From the NCBI GenBank assembly GCA_030248215.1, contig JASANG010003067.1:1-64000 (forward strand): a stretch of DNA of 64,000 nucleotides. The letters run 5' to 3'. The notes below the pieces were generated by a model. It was not told the DNA's origin and made no database searches. It saw only the letters and a program-made list of their open reading frames with translations. Positions 33,501-46,593 of the stretch are shown piece by piece. The number at the start of each line of letters is the position of its first letter. Position 1 is the first letter of the stretch. Origin of the DNA: Enoplolaimus lenunculus. Its lineage: Eukaryota > Nematoda > Enoplea > Enoplida > Thoracostomopsidae. The translations under genes were made by a program, and so were the position numbers.

Positions 33501-34069
33501 TCGTAATAATAATGAAAAATATAGATTTTGGAAATGTTGAAAATACATTTTTGGTTCCGCAGTAGTCCATTGAACATCGCAAAAAGCGAAAGTACATATT
33601 CATAAAAATTAAAATTTAATTGTAATCATCAGGGGAGATATGAGTTGCATAATCGGCATTGGCAATTGAAATTAAAATTTGTTTTAGAAACAACACAGCC
33701 CAATAAAAAGAACAATGAGATGAACTACTGAAACCATGGTTCAGGCCATAGCAGCCGTAAATGAAGGTACATAAATATTCATTTCTAGTGGTTAACTTTT
33801 GAGTTTTGAACTATGACGAATATTGCTTATAATAAATTGCTGCTATCTTAAACTGCGCTAACTCAATAACAAAACAACAGAAACTACAACAAAAACAGCA
33901 ACAAACCAAAGACCAGTTTCCAAGAGATTGCATATAATGTTTATTAAAAAAGTTCCATGAATTTAAAAGAAACTGGAGAACATTTGTGCATCTTCATTTT
34001 TGCCTATTGCGCGAACTGTTCCAGGAAGCTTGGTCTAGAAGTAGGACCTCTTTATCATTTTTTTCTAAG

Positions 34070-34275
34070 TTTGTGGAGCGTATCCTGTTAACGAGCTTGG
34101 TAATAATCAAGAAGCCTTCTCAATTGCAGATAGCTTCAAGTCAGGTTTGTCTGAAATGGACAGCGATTCGCTAGTCTCTTCCAACGAAGACTTGCCAAGC
34201 TGTCGCTCATCAAATTATGAACCACCATCAGCAGGAATGGGTGGCCTCGCTCAAAAAGCGAGATTGAGACCGTGA
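34070..34275 (+). CDS. Candidate C-terminal exon, unidentified protein
   Basis: Opens after a good acceptor (TTTTTTTCTAAG), phase 1, and reads CGAYPVNELGNNQEAFSIAD, continuing with SFKSGLSEMDSDSLVSSNED and NYEPPSAGMGGLAQKARLRP to a stop. The Ser/Asp-rich, soluble composition is typical of a regulatory C-terminus. The last residues run into a GAGACCGTGACCG repeat, so the natural stop may have been replaced. It may belong with the exons at 30304-31041, but their phase (0) needs an intermediate exon that I could not find. Confidence 0.35.
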
Positions 34276-35038
34276 CCGACGCCCAACTTACCGGGACCGA
34301 TGCTTTTGGTCTCATTTTGATCAATTTTTAACCTCACCGAAAACAAAAAGTTTTTCTAATAAAAGTTTTGAGTATTACCGTTTAATTCACACAATTAAAC
34401 TAATAATGGCCGCCAAACCTTATTTTTTACTTTATTTACACCACTTAGGAACGGTGGCACAAACTCAACGATTGAAAGCTTCCATATAACTATCTTCAAC
34501 TCCAATTATAACAGACGTTTCACACATATCAAAATGAACTTAAGCGGATTATATGCTAGACAGTTAGTGCCAATATTATTGGAAACATTACTTGGTGATT
34601 AGCTCAGCAAAAAGCTCATTCTCTTTGCTTGCATTGTGTAATTATATTTCCTTGTTTACTTCCACACCTCCATAAATACATTAGTAGAAGAGTAAACCTA
34701 CACTTAAGCCATTCATGTCATGATGTAGAATGATGATCACTTAATACAGTCATAATGTTGAATGAACTAAACAAGTACGCAATTTTTAGTGATTCACACA
34801 TGTACATGTAGTCTAAAACACGGGCTAAATATTGCGGCATCCTTTCATCAAGTGAAACTAGCTCAGCTAATTGCAATTGTTTATCGTTTTTTACCTTTTT
34901 TGTGTTTTTTACAAACTACCGAGACTGAATAAAAGCGAGACCGAGACCAGCCAAATCCCGAGACTGAGTCCGAGACCGAGATCGCCCATACCTGACCATC
35001 AGTACACAATTCTTCTGATGCTGAAGCGCCACCAGTAC

Positions 35039-35428
35039 TTAGTAATATGGTTTGGACGTGAAGAGGCATTTAAGCGCCAGGTCTGCAATGTATGGCATAG
35101 AACTTGGGTTCATGAATGATTCCAGCTTTCCAATACCGCAATATCCCTTCATAAGCTCCAGATTAACATGTTCGCGCTGTTGTTCATAGTCTTCAATAAA
35201 AATGTGCCACGTGCATCGACTGCCGTTTTGTTTACGCATGAAAACCATAAGCGCCCGTTTGACAAAGAAAAGCATAAGAAAAGCCTGATGATTGGATACG
35301 GAAAATATGTCAAATATCTTGGCAAACTGATGTAAATGAAACAAATAGAGCAACTGGCGAACTTGTAGTGAATGTGGCGACTGGGTGCAAAGCTTATGTG
35401 CCGCTAAAGTAACAAAGAAGTCTTTTGT
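35039..35428 (-). CDS. Unidentified open frame, 129 codons
   Basis: Open from 35428 to the stop at 35039. It reads TKDFFVTLAAHKLCTQSPHS, then VRQLLYLFHLHQFAKIFDIF, MLFFVKRALMVFMRKQNGS, CTWHIFIEDYEQQREHVNL and a C-terminus ending LALKCLFTSKPYY. Composition looks coding, with an amphipathic or partly buried first half and a charged second half. No ATG near the 5' end suits a start, so it would be an exon or a remnant. No family was recognised; a degraded transposase or a helical-repeat host protein are both possible. Confidence 0.35.
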   Translation of the reverse strand, partial: TKDFFVTLAAHKLCTQSPHSLQVRQLLYLFHLHQFAKIFDIFSVSNHQAFLMLFFVKRALMVFMRKQNGSRCTWHIFIEDYEQQREHVNLELMKGYCGIGKLESFMNPSSMPYIADLALKCLFTSKPYY

Positions 35429-37593
35429 TTAGTCTGTCGGTATGCCAAATAAATAATTGCAAACTAGTAAGACATCCACGATGTTGTTCACACCTCTTTA
35501 AGGCCTTTTATATAGTCACTTTTTACGCTATAATCGCAAATCTATAGCGATTCCAGTCGTGTGGTGGGTGCAGACGTGCTGGGAAGGCCAGCTACGTCGC
35601 GGCCCTCTTCGAATTTCAAAACTCAATACAAACTGGAAAGTAATAGTATGACAAGCAAGGAGAGGAACTGTCGTGACAGAAAATAGTACCGAAGAATGAT
35701 TTTACACAGGGGAATATATACGTCATGCGACGGGGACTAGTTATTAGGAATAATTTTGGGAAATAAATAATTGTTCTAGGGCAATTTCTCCGGTGAAAGG
35801 AATAATCTTGGGCAATTGTCTGATAGGGAGCGGAAAATTCGTTGTGAAACGGGGCCAAAGCCGAAGCAAATTCCGGTGACCAAAGTCACATAAAATCTCA
35901 ATTAAACTTTAGAGCTATAAAGCTCCAGTGGCCAATGTAAAGAACAGGGGCGAAACAGTATCATAACTATATACCCAAGCCTAAGCCTAAAGCGTACGAA
36001 TGAGAATATTCCGGCACACAGAACAACGTTCCACCTCCGATTTTATACATGGGCCACTTCAGCAAAAAATTTTGTTCAATCTACAGTTTCAAAATTATCT
36101 GAAATTTGTCGATTTTCTGGCAGACCTCCAGGCAAGGTACCGCAGACAGAAGTTGAATAAGTAGTGTACCTTAAATTTACGTTTTTATTATCGAAATGTT
36201 ATATAAAAATTTAACTCAAATGATTGAAGTGTTGTTTATGTTTTATTGTAGCAAAGTGTACATATAATGGACAAATTTCGAGCGATACAAACATGAAAAA
36301 CAAGTCTAACCTATGCCTAAGTATAACAGTTTAGTCCACAGTTAAGCAAACTCTGCTGCAGTCTGTGGGCAAGCGGTACACTCTTTGAACTGATGGCCGA
36401 CCCCAAAATTTGACCTGTGACCTCGTGCACTTAGGTTTTCATTGTGTCCCTATATAAGCAGAGTGGGAAGTGAGTAAGGATTTTTTAACCGACCAGTGCT
36501 TTACCCACGCAAACAAGGAATTTTTACCCGCGGGTACACCCGCACAAAAAAGATGTACCCACATCCCACCTTTTACCCGCGCCTGTAAACCAGTATGTTA
36601 AAAGTCGCTGGTGATTCGCGCTTTAATGAAGTCTTGCTATATAGCTTCCATGAATTTTAGAAATGAAATTTTACTACAAACAAAATTTCAAACCCAGCTA
36701 AATAAAGCACGGGCAGCACCTGACTAAAAATAAAACAGACAAAAGCGTAGGTTTTCCACCTTAAAACTTTGCTGCGGGTAAAAACTGTGAATTTTCTACC
36801 CGTGTGATAAAAATCTTTACCCACAGGTATGCCCGCGCATGAAATTATTTACCTGATCCGCGTTTACCCGCGTGTAATGTCCCAATCTGTATATAACCCT
36901 TAGCATCCGCTATTCAAAACCCATTTAGTTTTCTGTCATAAAATGTCCGCAACTACAACAAAATTTGACTTTCTCAGTATTCATAAAATAAAACACAAAA
37001 AGCGTGTTTAGATTTCCAACAGTTTCCATTTACATATATACATACTGTAAAGCATCATACTACTTACACACGTTACTCGCTGCATCATTAGGGCCACAAC
37101 AGTAGGGGCACCCCTGCCCCTAGGACTTATCAAAAGGCTACATATCAGGATGTCTATGTACAGAAAATTTTCGCTGCCACTTCTTAAAAATCTAACTCCC
37201 ATCGTAATAAATCCTAACTGCGGGCCTGCTCACCACACTCTTACCTGTCATCTGTAGAAACACATACTAACGATTATAAAAAATTTATTAGTCACAATTT
37301 AGTATTTTTCATTTTTTACTGCTCAATTTTTGAAAAGACTTACTTATGCCTATGTCGGATGCACACTAGGTTCTACATCTAATACCTTTGACATATTTCT
37401 GCAGATAGTACATGTAATCTCGTCAGCAAATATTGCAACAAATTTATTAGCAAATAAGTTCTGTTGTAAGATATAAGCAAGCAAGTATTCACTGTAAGTT
37501 CAGGGGATCACCGGGTATCCGCCTCTGCGAAAAAATGGACATTGTGATCGATACCATGGTTTGCCCGATACTTATCACTGAAAAGTATAAATA
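35429..37593. other. Intergenic with a CCCGCG-rich repeat
   Basis: At about 36510-36880 the motif TTTACCCGCGGGTA and variants (TACCCGCG, ACCCGCGTG) recur at both ends in inverted orientation, suggesting another terminal-repeat element of roughly 370 bp. No gene was recognised. Confidence 0.4.
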
Positions 37594-37990
37594 CTATAGT
37601 GACCCGAATAAGAAGAGGGAAGACCGATATTTAGTTTGTGTCTCTAGGCAATATCACTGGTATTCGGTTACAAACTGTTATTTGTTTTAACTCACCCCAT
37701 GCTAATTTCACCCAAACTGCCTTTTTATATTCGTTATTTTGGACAGAGCTGACTTGCTACGAAGCATTTCTGTTGATTGCCATGTCCGTTGATATTTTTC
37801 TGGATTTAATAAAGTTTATGCGGGTTGTCGGAGAGTCTGTTACATATTTCAGCAATCTACGTCATTCTTTTGCATGGGACGTATGACCTCTATTCACTAA
37901 CAGACTCCTAAAAGGGATACATACTGACTGATTGGGACGCAAAACGGCCACCCCATCCTCTTATTTTACCCCTTCTTCGGGACACTACAG
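37594..37990. mobile_element. TA-flanked MITE (Tc1/mariner type)
   Basis: Begins CTATAGTGACCCGAATAAG after TA and ends CGGGACACTACAG before TA, 397 bp. It belongs to the family at 31073 and 52412 at the ends, but the central part encloses a plus-strand frame (37638-37886) that the others lack, so it may be a distinct subfamily. Confidence 0.75.
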
Positions 37991-40948
37991 TACTGCTGGT
38001 TATGAGCTAATATATTACACCTCACAGCGCAACTTATTTAAAATAAACCAGCATAAGCACACGTGTTTGGCATCCGGTTGAACCCGGAAAATACATTGCA
38101 TTTGACAAACAGATAACAAAGGGCATGGAATACATGAATTGATTCCTAGTACAACATTTTATAACCCACATATATGTATATATATACGTATGTGTGCATT
38201 GAATCCATGTATCATATTTATACCAAAATTGAAAATCATTCGAGTGATAAATTCGTCGGTCAGGGCCTGATCCTGCCCATACCTCGATCGGCATACATTC
38301 ATGTAGACTCGTTCTTCGTTCGAGTATTTCTAAACATAATACGTTCGTCTACTATCTAAATTCGAGTAATAATGAACTTAGCGACTAAAGACCTATCATT
38401 TCAACTAAACTTTAAAAAATTGAGACTAAAACCAGAAAAGAGACAACCAACTGCTGCTGTTCTTTATTGAGCGAAGCGAAACTCCGAGCGAAGGTGGGAG
38501 TTTCGCGAAGCGTTTTATGTTTTGTACTATGGGGTCGAAAGGTGGATGTCCGTACGTCCGTCCGAAAAGAATCTCAGGAACGGTTGAACCGATTTTGATA
38601 ACATTTTTTGGTTGAAAGCCAATTATCCTGGGGTATTAACCTCGCATAGAATTTTGAAAATTTATGCCGTTTATTAGCTACAGGCTGATTTACATAATTA
38701 ATTAACATAAATTAGGACTTTCTACCTTATTTTACTAATTATTACAGTTAGAAGCAATCTAATTTCTGCATTAACGGGTTTTTGGGTGCGAGAAATCTGT
38801 ATAGACTGGTTGCCAACCTCCAAAACCAATAACTGAGTAGTTAGCTAATAGATAATTTGCATATTAGTATAGTGTATAAGCCTAGGGTTTTTAGGGGCGA
38901 GGAATTTAAATAAATTATTTACAAACCTCCAAAACCGATAATTGTTAGCTAATAGATAATTTGCATAAAGCATAATTAGTATGCCTAAATTAGGCGTTTT
39001 TCCAATATTTCAGTAATTATTAGGGTTACAAGCAATCTAATTTCAGCAATAATGGGTTTTTGGGTGCGAGGAATCTAAGTAAATTGTCTACAAACCTTTT
39101 GCATATTTGCTTAATTGATAAGCCTAAATAATGGCTTTTTAAATTATTTCTCAAATTATTAGGGTTACCTTAGGGTTTTTGAGTACCATGAATCTGAATA
39201 AATTGTTTAGAAACCTCCAAAACCAATAAATGAATAGTTAGCTAATAACTAATTTGCATATTACTTAACCGCTTACGTGTGTTCGAGCTACGCTGAATAC
39301 ATGTACTCTCACTACGACTGGTTATAACTAGTTGGAAATGAGTATTTCCTATACAGATTGCTATGCGAAAAGAATTAAAGTAAGTAAATATATAATAGTC
39401 CAAAGACTAAAACAACGAGTTATCTATTCGCCGCTCACAATAATTCTGCCAACGGTACCGCAAATATTAATCATGTTGCTTCGAGGAACATCACATCCTC
39501 AGTATTCGAAGTTCCCTTGCTTAAATGCTCGAGTATTCACTGGCCATAGGTGCCATACACAATTACAAATCCCAAATTTTGCAATAAGTTTTATTACTGG
39601 AACTATTGTGAACGGCGCACTGCCGGCAAGTACATATTATTACCAAGTAATAGTACAACGCAATTACATAAGTTATGTATAGAGAATTACGCAAAACACA
39701 CTATATATACATAGTATATATAATACGAATGAGTGTTTGAAAATCCAAAGTTAAATACAACACCGGTAAAGAATGTAATACTTGAATCTTACTGTCTAAT
39801 ACGGATCCAGAAGTTTCTGATGGGGGTTGCGTGAGCGTGATAATGGAAATATAGCTTGCGGGTGAAGCAAGCGAGATAATGCAATTTTAGTACTGAATCT
39901 TAATACAAAATTTTGGTGGATCTCTGTTGGTGGCATTGCCCGGATGCGTCTACTTGGACCCGCCAGCGAGTGAAACAAGAAGTAAATTGTACGATTTACT
40001 AAAGTTGAATTACAAAATCTCAATACTCTCACATTTTTAATACGTTGTTTAGGCAAACAAAACTACAGTTTAAGTTTTCGCATAGCCAGAATAACAAATT
40101 CAAACTCATTATTGGAAATGAATCAACATTGAAATTGAACACCCAAAACGAGATATCATCCCCATCAAGTTGTGCTTTAGCGAGGGAGCATCGTAACGTA
40201 GAGGAACAATGTGATTCTATAGATTAACTCAAACAAAAATACTTATAAAATAGCATGCTGCACATAGCGTGACCCATTAAGTAAAAACAAGCAAACATAG
40301 AACCCATCATAGGCAGTATGAAATTTTAAATGGCTGCAATTAAAGATTACGGTTTTGCTATGATATATCCATTAATAATATTTACATACAGCAGTGTTAA
40401 ACAGGAAAAATACCTTTGTTTATTTGAGGTCAGATACATGTATGTACTTACTAGTTGGCGAACATTTTCATGCAGAATCTCGGAAAAGACATTAATCAAT
40501 AACATAACGAATGTACATAGTGGAAAAGCATACTGTTAGGCAATGGCAAACTACAAGTTCACCATAATGTAGTTTTTGACATCAAACTTAACTGTTCAGC
40601 AAAACTATAATTAAATTTGAACATTATATTACAAGGTTAAGTTTAAAAAAATCAGTTGTCCAAAATTACACCAAGTAACCAAATTTTCGTCAATAAACAA
40701 GACAAGTTGTTCCAATTTCAAACCACACTTCATATTGTTTTATTACCAAATTCAGTTTAGTTTTTTTGTCTATTGCCAAATTTATCATCGGACGACTCCC
40801 CTAAACCGAGATTTTCATCCCTGAACATCATATCACGAACTGGTTCAATAAACACTAAATATTAATCACAGCTCCTGTGTAGCCCATATAAACAAGTAAA
40901 TGCCGAATTTCATACAGCGACAACCAGCGTCTTCAAATAACAGCCAAA
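37991..40948. other. Intergenic; degenerate ~150-bp tandem repeats at 38690-39270
   Basis: Four degenerate units share AGCAATCTAATTTC, GGGTTTTTGGGTGCGAG, CCTCCAAAACC and TTAGCTAATAGATAATTTGC. They are preceded at 38466-38590 by AGTTTCGCGAAGCG and GTCCGTACGTCCGTCCG segments, a known style of dispersed animal repeat. The frame at 39332-39682 (plus) is unassigned. DNAJB6 3' UTR should lie just below 40949. Confidence 0.5.
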
Positions 40949-43900
40949 TCAATCAATCGTAATACATTCAGGTTCTGCAGATGATGATTTACCAGATTCA
41001 GTACCTCCTGGGCCAATTTCTGGCACTCCGTTAACAGTCTTTGATTTGAGCTGACCATTCTCGGTTACTTCTATAATTTCTACACCGTTTTTGACTGTGC
41101 TAAAACAATCTTTTCGAAATATATAATATACTGAACTGAATAGCTTTGTATACTGACTTTTGATTATGTATACATGTGCATTGTTTTGGATGTTTGAGTT
41201 GTTGGTAGGGATCAAAAATGACCGAGACGAGAAGTCTCGGTTAGTTGAGTCTCCGTCTCGGGCCTTAGTTCTAGAGATCTTACATTCTTGGCTCTCATTT
41301 ATACTGAGCTATATAAGAAACATGTTGGATATGAGGGTAGTTTCGATCAACTCACAATAGCAAATACTCTTAGAAACCAAGCGAAACTGATAACCCGTAC
41401 TAAAAACAATAAATTCGTATAAAATTAGTAGACCCACTGTTTTGTAACAACAGCTTTGCCGTTAACAAATTTAGTTGTTGTACTGCTTCGTATAACCTGA
41501 GGTGCAGCCTCTTGGCCGGCGCCACCAGAAGAAAAGCTTGTTGTTGAGAAAAAAGTGCTAAAACAAACAACATAGAATGAAATCCGTAGAATAAAATAAA
41601 ACAAGGAACAATGTGAGAAACATTTCTTACGGTAGTTGCTACTTGGAAATAAAAACTAAAGTTTTAAAAACATCACTATTAGATTCAATATAACTGAAAT
41701 TTTTTAATTTTTATGAAGTAAATCTCAAAATACTTTATGACGGCATTTTGTCAGTACCTGTAGTGTAGTTGTAACTTGAAATGACACTGTATAAAAATAA
41801 ATTTGCAGCTGTTTGGCGTGTCGGACTAACAAACCAAATTATATGCAGGTAGGAATAACCGGAATTACACTTTACCGGAGCTGGAATTTGAGAAAATTGC
41901 CGTAAACGAAACCGGAAATTTTAAAATACATGCACTAAAAATGCATTTTAATTTTATTTTTCCTATATTATTCGTGAAATAACAGAGTTGAAGACAGGTG
42001 TCTACTTGATCTGCAGTATCTTAGATTTTCATTATTCATGAAAACAGAAATCTACCTTTCTTAGTAAAATGCTTAAATTCCACCGACCAAAATAAATGCC
42101 AGAATTTTTAATTCCAGTAAAAATTTACCATAAACGGAAGGTGAAAAAATGCCGGCACCAGAAGTCCGGTGGCACCGTGTGTGCAGGTAATGACAATTTG
42201 TGAACTTCTTAACAACGAATGAATAATTCACAGAAAGACAAACTCAGGTCAAAACAGCAAGTGTTAAATTGCTCCGAAAAATTGCCGCAGGCGGCTTTTT
42301 CAACACGAAATCCAAATACTTTAATTCTTGTCAAATTTGAAACCAAATCCGAATTTTTGTTGCCACCCTAATATGTATATATAGAAATAAAACAACAATT
42401 GACAGTTTCCAAATGTTAATATGGAACTTGAGTGAAAAACTACTTGTACTTACTTAGAATTATCTGCGCCTTGTAACGCCGCCAAATCATTACCTAAATT
42501 GAAAAAGCCGGGACCAAAACCAAACGGAGCGATATGTGACGAACGCTCTAAATACATAAATAAATAATATAAATCCATTATTTTTAATTGCTCGAAAAGC
42601 TAAAATTCAAAGTTTGAAGTTGTCATAACTCTATACAACTAAAATACGAAAACATTAATGTTCAGCTTCAAACCAAATACTCAAGCTCGTCTGTGTATGC
42701 AATTATAAATCCATGATTTTTCTCTAGCAGTTCTAACTTGAACAGAATTCATTTTTTCTGCTATTCAGGCGAGCTCTTCATTTCTGTTCCATGTTTCAAA
42801 TGCCATGTTTCAGTGATTTCTTATATTCAGTAATTCACAATTTTAAAACTTGTTGGGCCCTGCGCAAAACCAGACCTAGGTCAAAAAAATGTGAAGACGT
42901 CTTGCGTTCAATCACAAAAACCTAACAAATGACTCAATTTTATTACATGAGTTACCATAGGATCATAGGCACCAGCAGCCACTATTCTACAGAAAACGCT
43001 AACAACTAGAGAAGCAACACTTTGGCCCATTTCTAACTTACTTCTTTGCAGCGGTCCTGCAAACATTTCTTCAAACGGATCGGGCATTGTGAAAAAATCT
43101 GCAAATGGGTCGATGCTGCCTTGCCTGCGGACACCACCAGCACCAAAGCCGCCAGGATCGCTAAACGAATGTTGCGGGAAAAAGTCTTGAAACGGATCGC
43201 GGCCACCGAAAAACTCCCGGAAAACATCGAACGGTGAGCGGAAATGAAATTGCGGCTGACCGGCAGCGTGTTGCGAACCAAATCCAAAACCGAACGCGTC
43301 GAAAAACGGATCACCGGTAGCTGTTGATGCTCCGGCTCCGCCATGTCCTCCCGAATGGCTTCGGAGTCCTGCTTCGCCGTAACGATCATACGTTTTACGT
43401 TTGTTTGCTAAAATTTCAAATAAATTTATCAGGTATGTAATATAATTAAAGAATAGCAAATGCGCACATACTGCTCATAAAATTGCATCAACAGCAGCCG
43501 CAAAAAAGTTTGGTTTTATGTTGTTTACATTAAATTGGAAGTATAAAAATGAGCTTGACCAACGCTCAAACTTTCGTTTCAATGAGCACAAAAAATACAC
43601 ATACTTGAGCAAAACGACTCAGTTGTAGTAAACAGTGACCATGATAATCGCAGTACTGCTTTAATTTCCAAACTTACGATCAGAAAGAACCTCATATGCC
43701 TCGGCGATCTCTTTAAACTTGACTTCGGCTTCCGTTTTGTTGTGAGGATTTTTATCTGGGTGCCAACGAAGAGCAAGACGTCTATACCTAAAACAACACG
43801 AACTACATATGCAATCAATGCAATCAAATGAACTTACTCTTCTAAAAACTATCACGATGCGCTATGAATCTTAGTTATAAAAGGCTTCTTGAAGTGCGTA

Positions 43901-44407
43901 TTTCTGCCATTTAATACTGGAGCCTGATGTCAATTTTTCAGGAGCCGGATACCCCGTTGCATCATAGAGGATGAACATTCAAGTGTGTTTACATGTTATA
44001 CACGAGCGACCAGATATGGTTTGGTTTAATGAGGATTTTTTAAAAAACAGTAATTTTGTTTGTAAAAATTACCCGTCACTCAGAATTTAACCCCGCACTT
44101 GTGAAAAGGGTGCCCCCGGATGGTGATGATCTCCACTAACTCGGGTCCCAGCGAAAGCACAGGTTTACTCATAAAACATATACGTATATCTATTAGTTGA
44201 AATCTAAATCAAAAATAAAACCAATTCCGACTTGAGTGTATTCTGTTGCATTAAGACCTTTAACACGACAACGATGACCACGACGACGACGACTACTACT
44301 ACTACATATATAAGTGCTTAAAGCTGAAAAACTTACGCTTTCTTCACATCGTCTACGGATGAAGTTATTTCAATACCTAACACATCATAATATCTCAGCT
44401 TCGGCAT
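40949..44407 (-). CDS. DNAJB6: Hsp40 co-chaperone DNAJB6, six exons
   Basis: Minus-strand exons are 44407-44337, 43787-43678, 43407-43042, 42547-42454, 41557-41438 and 41099-40949 (stop). All five junctions keep phase and give 303 residues. The J domain starts [12 protein letters not shown] and carries the Hsp70-stimulating H33-P34-D35 in WHPDKNP, followed by [21 protein letters not shown] Gly/Phe-rich region follows ([25 protein letters not shown]). Next is the Ser/Thr-rich stretch [11 protein letters not shown], which in DNAJB6 binds aggregating polypeptides. Then come [20 protein letters not shown] and [15 protein letters not shown], a conserved beta segment of the family. It is nuclear/cytosolic and suppresses amyloid and polyQ aggregation. 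Intron 5 (between 41558 and 42453) holds a hAT-type MITE. Confidence 0.95.
41850..42176. mobile_element. hAT-type MITE in a DNAJB6 intron
   Basis: AGGAATAACCGGAATTACAC at the left and CCGGTGGCACCGTGTG at the right; the middle (GAAATAACAGAGTTGAAGACAGG) corresponds to the conserved core of the family. The ends are more decayed than in the 30504 copy, suggesting an older insertion. Confidence 0.65.
44271..44306. repeat. Trinucleotide microsatellite (CGA/CTA)
   Basis: An imperfect run of ACGACGACGACG passing into ACTACTACTACTAC in the DNAJB6 first-intron margin, just downstream of exon 1 on that strand. Confidence 0.85.
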
Positions 44408-44808
44408 GCCTTAGGCTTCAAATTATTTCCACGAACTTAAATTTATACTACGTAATTATTTAAAATGCAATAAAACATCATGAATATATTGCAATCTAAA
44501 AACAAGCATAATATAAAGACACCAGATCCTTATACAACTCAAGGCTCAAAGAGTCAACAGTAGATTAAATGACGGAGCCGGATAATATAAAATCCGGCCG
44601 AAGTCGGATAGTTAATTTAAATTTAATACTAGATTGCATTTTATCCAAGCACTTAGTGACATAGCTTAACATCTCACGCCAACACATTTTTAACACTTTA
44701 ACAGAATTCTGTTTTTTGTAGCGTTGTGTTCAGTTGCAATATTTGTTTGGCCCATGTTTACTTTTAAGGGCATCAAGCTTTCGCTTTAAGGGCATCTAGT
44801 ATTCAGTT

Positions 44809-45435
44809 CTCCTTCGTTATAGGGCCAAAAACGAATAAAAGTCTAAATATGTGGTGTTTATTCAAAAATTTGGTATTTTTGTGCTCAGAACAATGTGGCG
44901 GATTAGAAAATAACATTTTTCACTTTTCCCCCCAATTTTTCAGGTTTTTCGCGTGTTAAAGTTAAACTTGATCTTAACGGAAATTATCAGGTGCATGGTG
45001 TGAGCTGGTTAGTGCGGGGTCTTTTTGGGTAGCAGCCGCACATCCTGCTTAGATTGCCTTTATAACAGCGGGGAGTTCAGGGGACGGCAGCTCCTTGAAG
45101 GTTTAAAATAAAACCTTGCTTTTTTACATAATTAAAAGAAAGATCCCTGAAACGTGCATGACAGTATTTTTTGTGAGTTGACTGTGGAAAAAATTACACA
45201 ACTGTGTTTGCCTGGTTAAGTCGCGTCGAACGGTATGTCATTTGTCCATCTTCTTCGAAAAGATTTTAACTATAAGTGGGACCCTAATAAATATAAAAAA
45301 ATCGAAAAAAAATTTCGGAAAAGTTTCGAAATTGATATTTTTTGATCCGCCGCAAAGATATGAACACGAAAATACTAAAAAATTTTGCAGAAGACCTATT
45401 TTTTCGATTTTTATCAATTCCTTATAACGAAGGAG
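44809..45435. mobile_element. Inverted-repeat element, CTCCTTCGTTATAGG ends
   Basis: CTCCTTCGTTATAGG at the left is matched by CCTTATAACGAAGGAG at the right, 627 bp apart. It lies inside a region carrying the CATGTTTACTTTTAAGGGCATC end of the family described at 33319, so it is probably a nested insertion. Long A/T-runs and no clear coding capacity. Confidence 0.6.
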
Positions 45436-46593
45436 TGCCCAGTTTTCCCTAGGTACTATAAAACAAAGGTGGCTAAGATTAAGCCTATTATTTTTGCTTA
45501 GGCTTACGTTTAGTAATAGATCTATTTTTACGCTGAAGTTTAAGCTTCACCTTTGAAATAGGAATATGCTGAGATATACACGTACTATTACCCCCAATAA
45601 CACTAGTCATGTTTATCAGGTTTTCCAGCGTTATTGTAAATCAATAAAGCAGGATGAACAGAATTTTGAAATTTTAATTTTAATCTTATTTGTTGTGATA
45701 CATTGCACAAAAATTCTGTACGTATTACCAATTCTGAAAAATTGTGACAACTCGATTCGAGTAAAGTTGACACTACGCAACTTTTAGAACAAAATGTCCG
45801 CACTGCAGTGCTAAGGAACAATTGCTTGCTAAGGAAAGTTCCCAATTCCACCCAAAACTCACAAAAACTAAGGTTGAAACCGGAATTCTGATTTAGCGTA
45901 GAATTTGGATTCAAACAAGCTCCGATTTCCCTTGCGCTATCAATCGGAATCGGAATTTTGACATTTTAAATTTAATCCTACTTGTTGTGATACGTACGTT
46001 GCATAAAAAATCTTCATCATTTTTATCTATTAATTTGCTTTCGATGAGTTAAGTTATCAGTAATTGATTGTCGTGTAGGTTTACAGAGGCAAAAAATCAT
46101 CACCAATTTGTTCATGCGACGTTTTTGAAAAGTATTGTCAGCCAACAGACATCCTAAATTAATATTATATTTGTAAATACAAATTATCCATAGTCACAAA
46201 AAATTTCTTGCTCCAATTCCGATACCGATTCCGGTATTCGCTGTTCCGATTCTCATTGCGGTAAGTATTCCGTTGCGCTTTGCACACTGCAAAACTTTTC
46301 GGAAGTACTATACACATTTTGGCTGCTCAGCGAACTAGCCGTTTGAAAATGTAATACAAAAATTCACCAAATACCAAGAATATAATTCCAAATTGGTCGC
46401 TAACCAACTGGGAAGAAATAAACCAAACTGGAAAGGAAAGTGGGACTGTAGATTGCTCTGCAACTCTCTTATATTTCAATCTAAAAACTAAATAAAAACT
46501 AAAAACCAAACCCAAAAATCACCTTGAACGAATGAATTCGCTTCACCTAGTCTCTTAGAACTTAAGTTAGCCATAGGCGTTGCTAAGTGGGCA
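45436..46593. other. Intergenic repeats
   Basis: CTTAGGCTTA hexamers at 45480-45560, followed at about 45870-46260 by GTTGAAACCGGAATTCTG and GATACCGATTCCGGTATTCG segments, probably a decayed CCGGAAT element. The minus frame at 45603-45914 is inside it and is not a gene. Confidence 0.4.

Noticed and set aside
37638-37886. 82-codon plus frame inside the MITE at 37594
   Set aside because: No transposase motif, and the reading is confined to one copy of the element.
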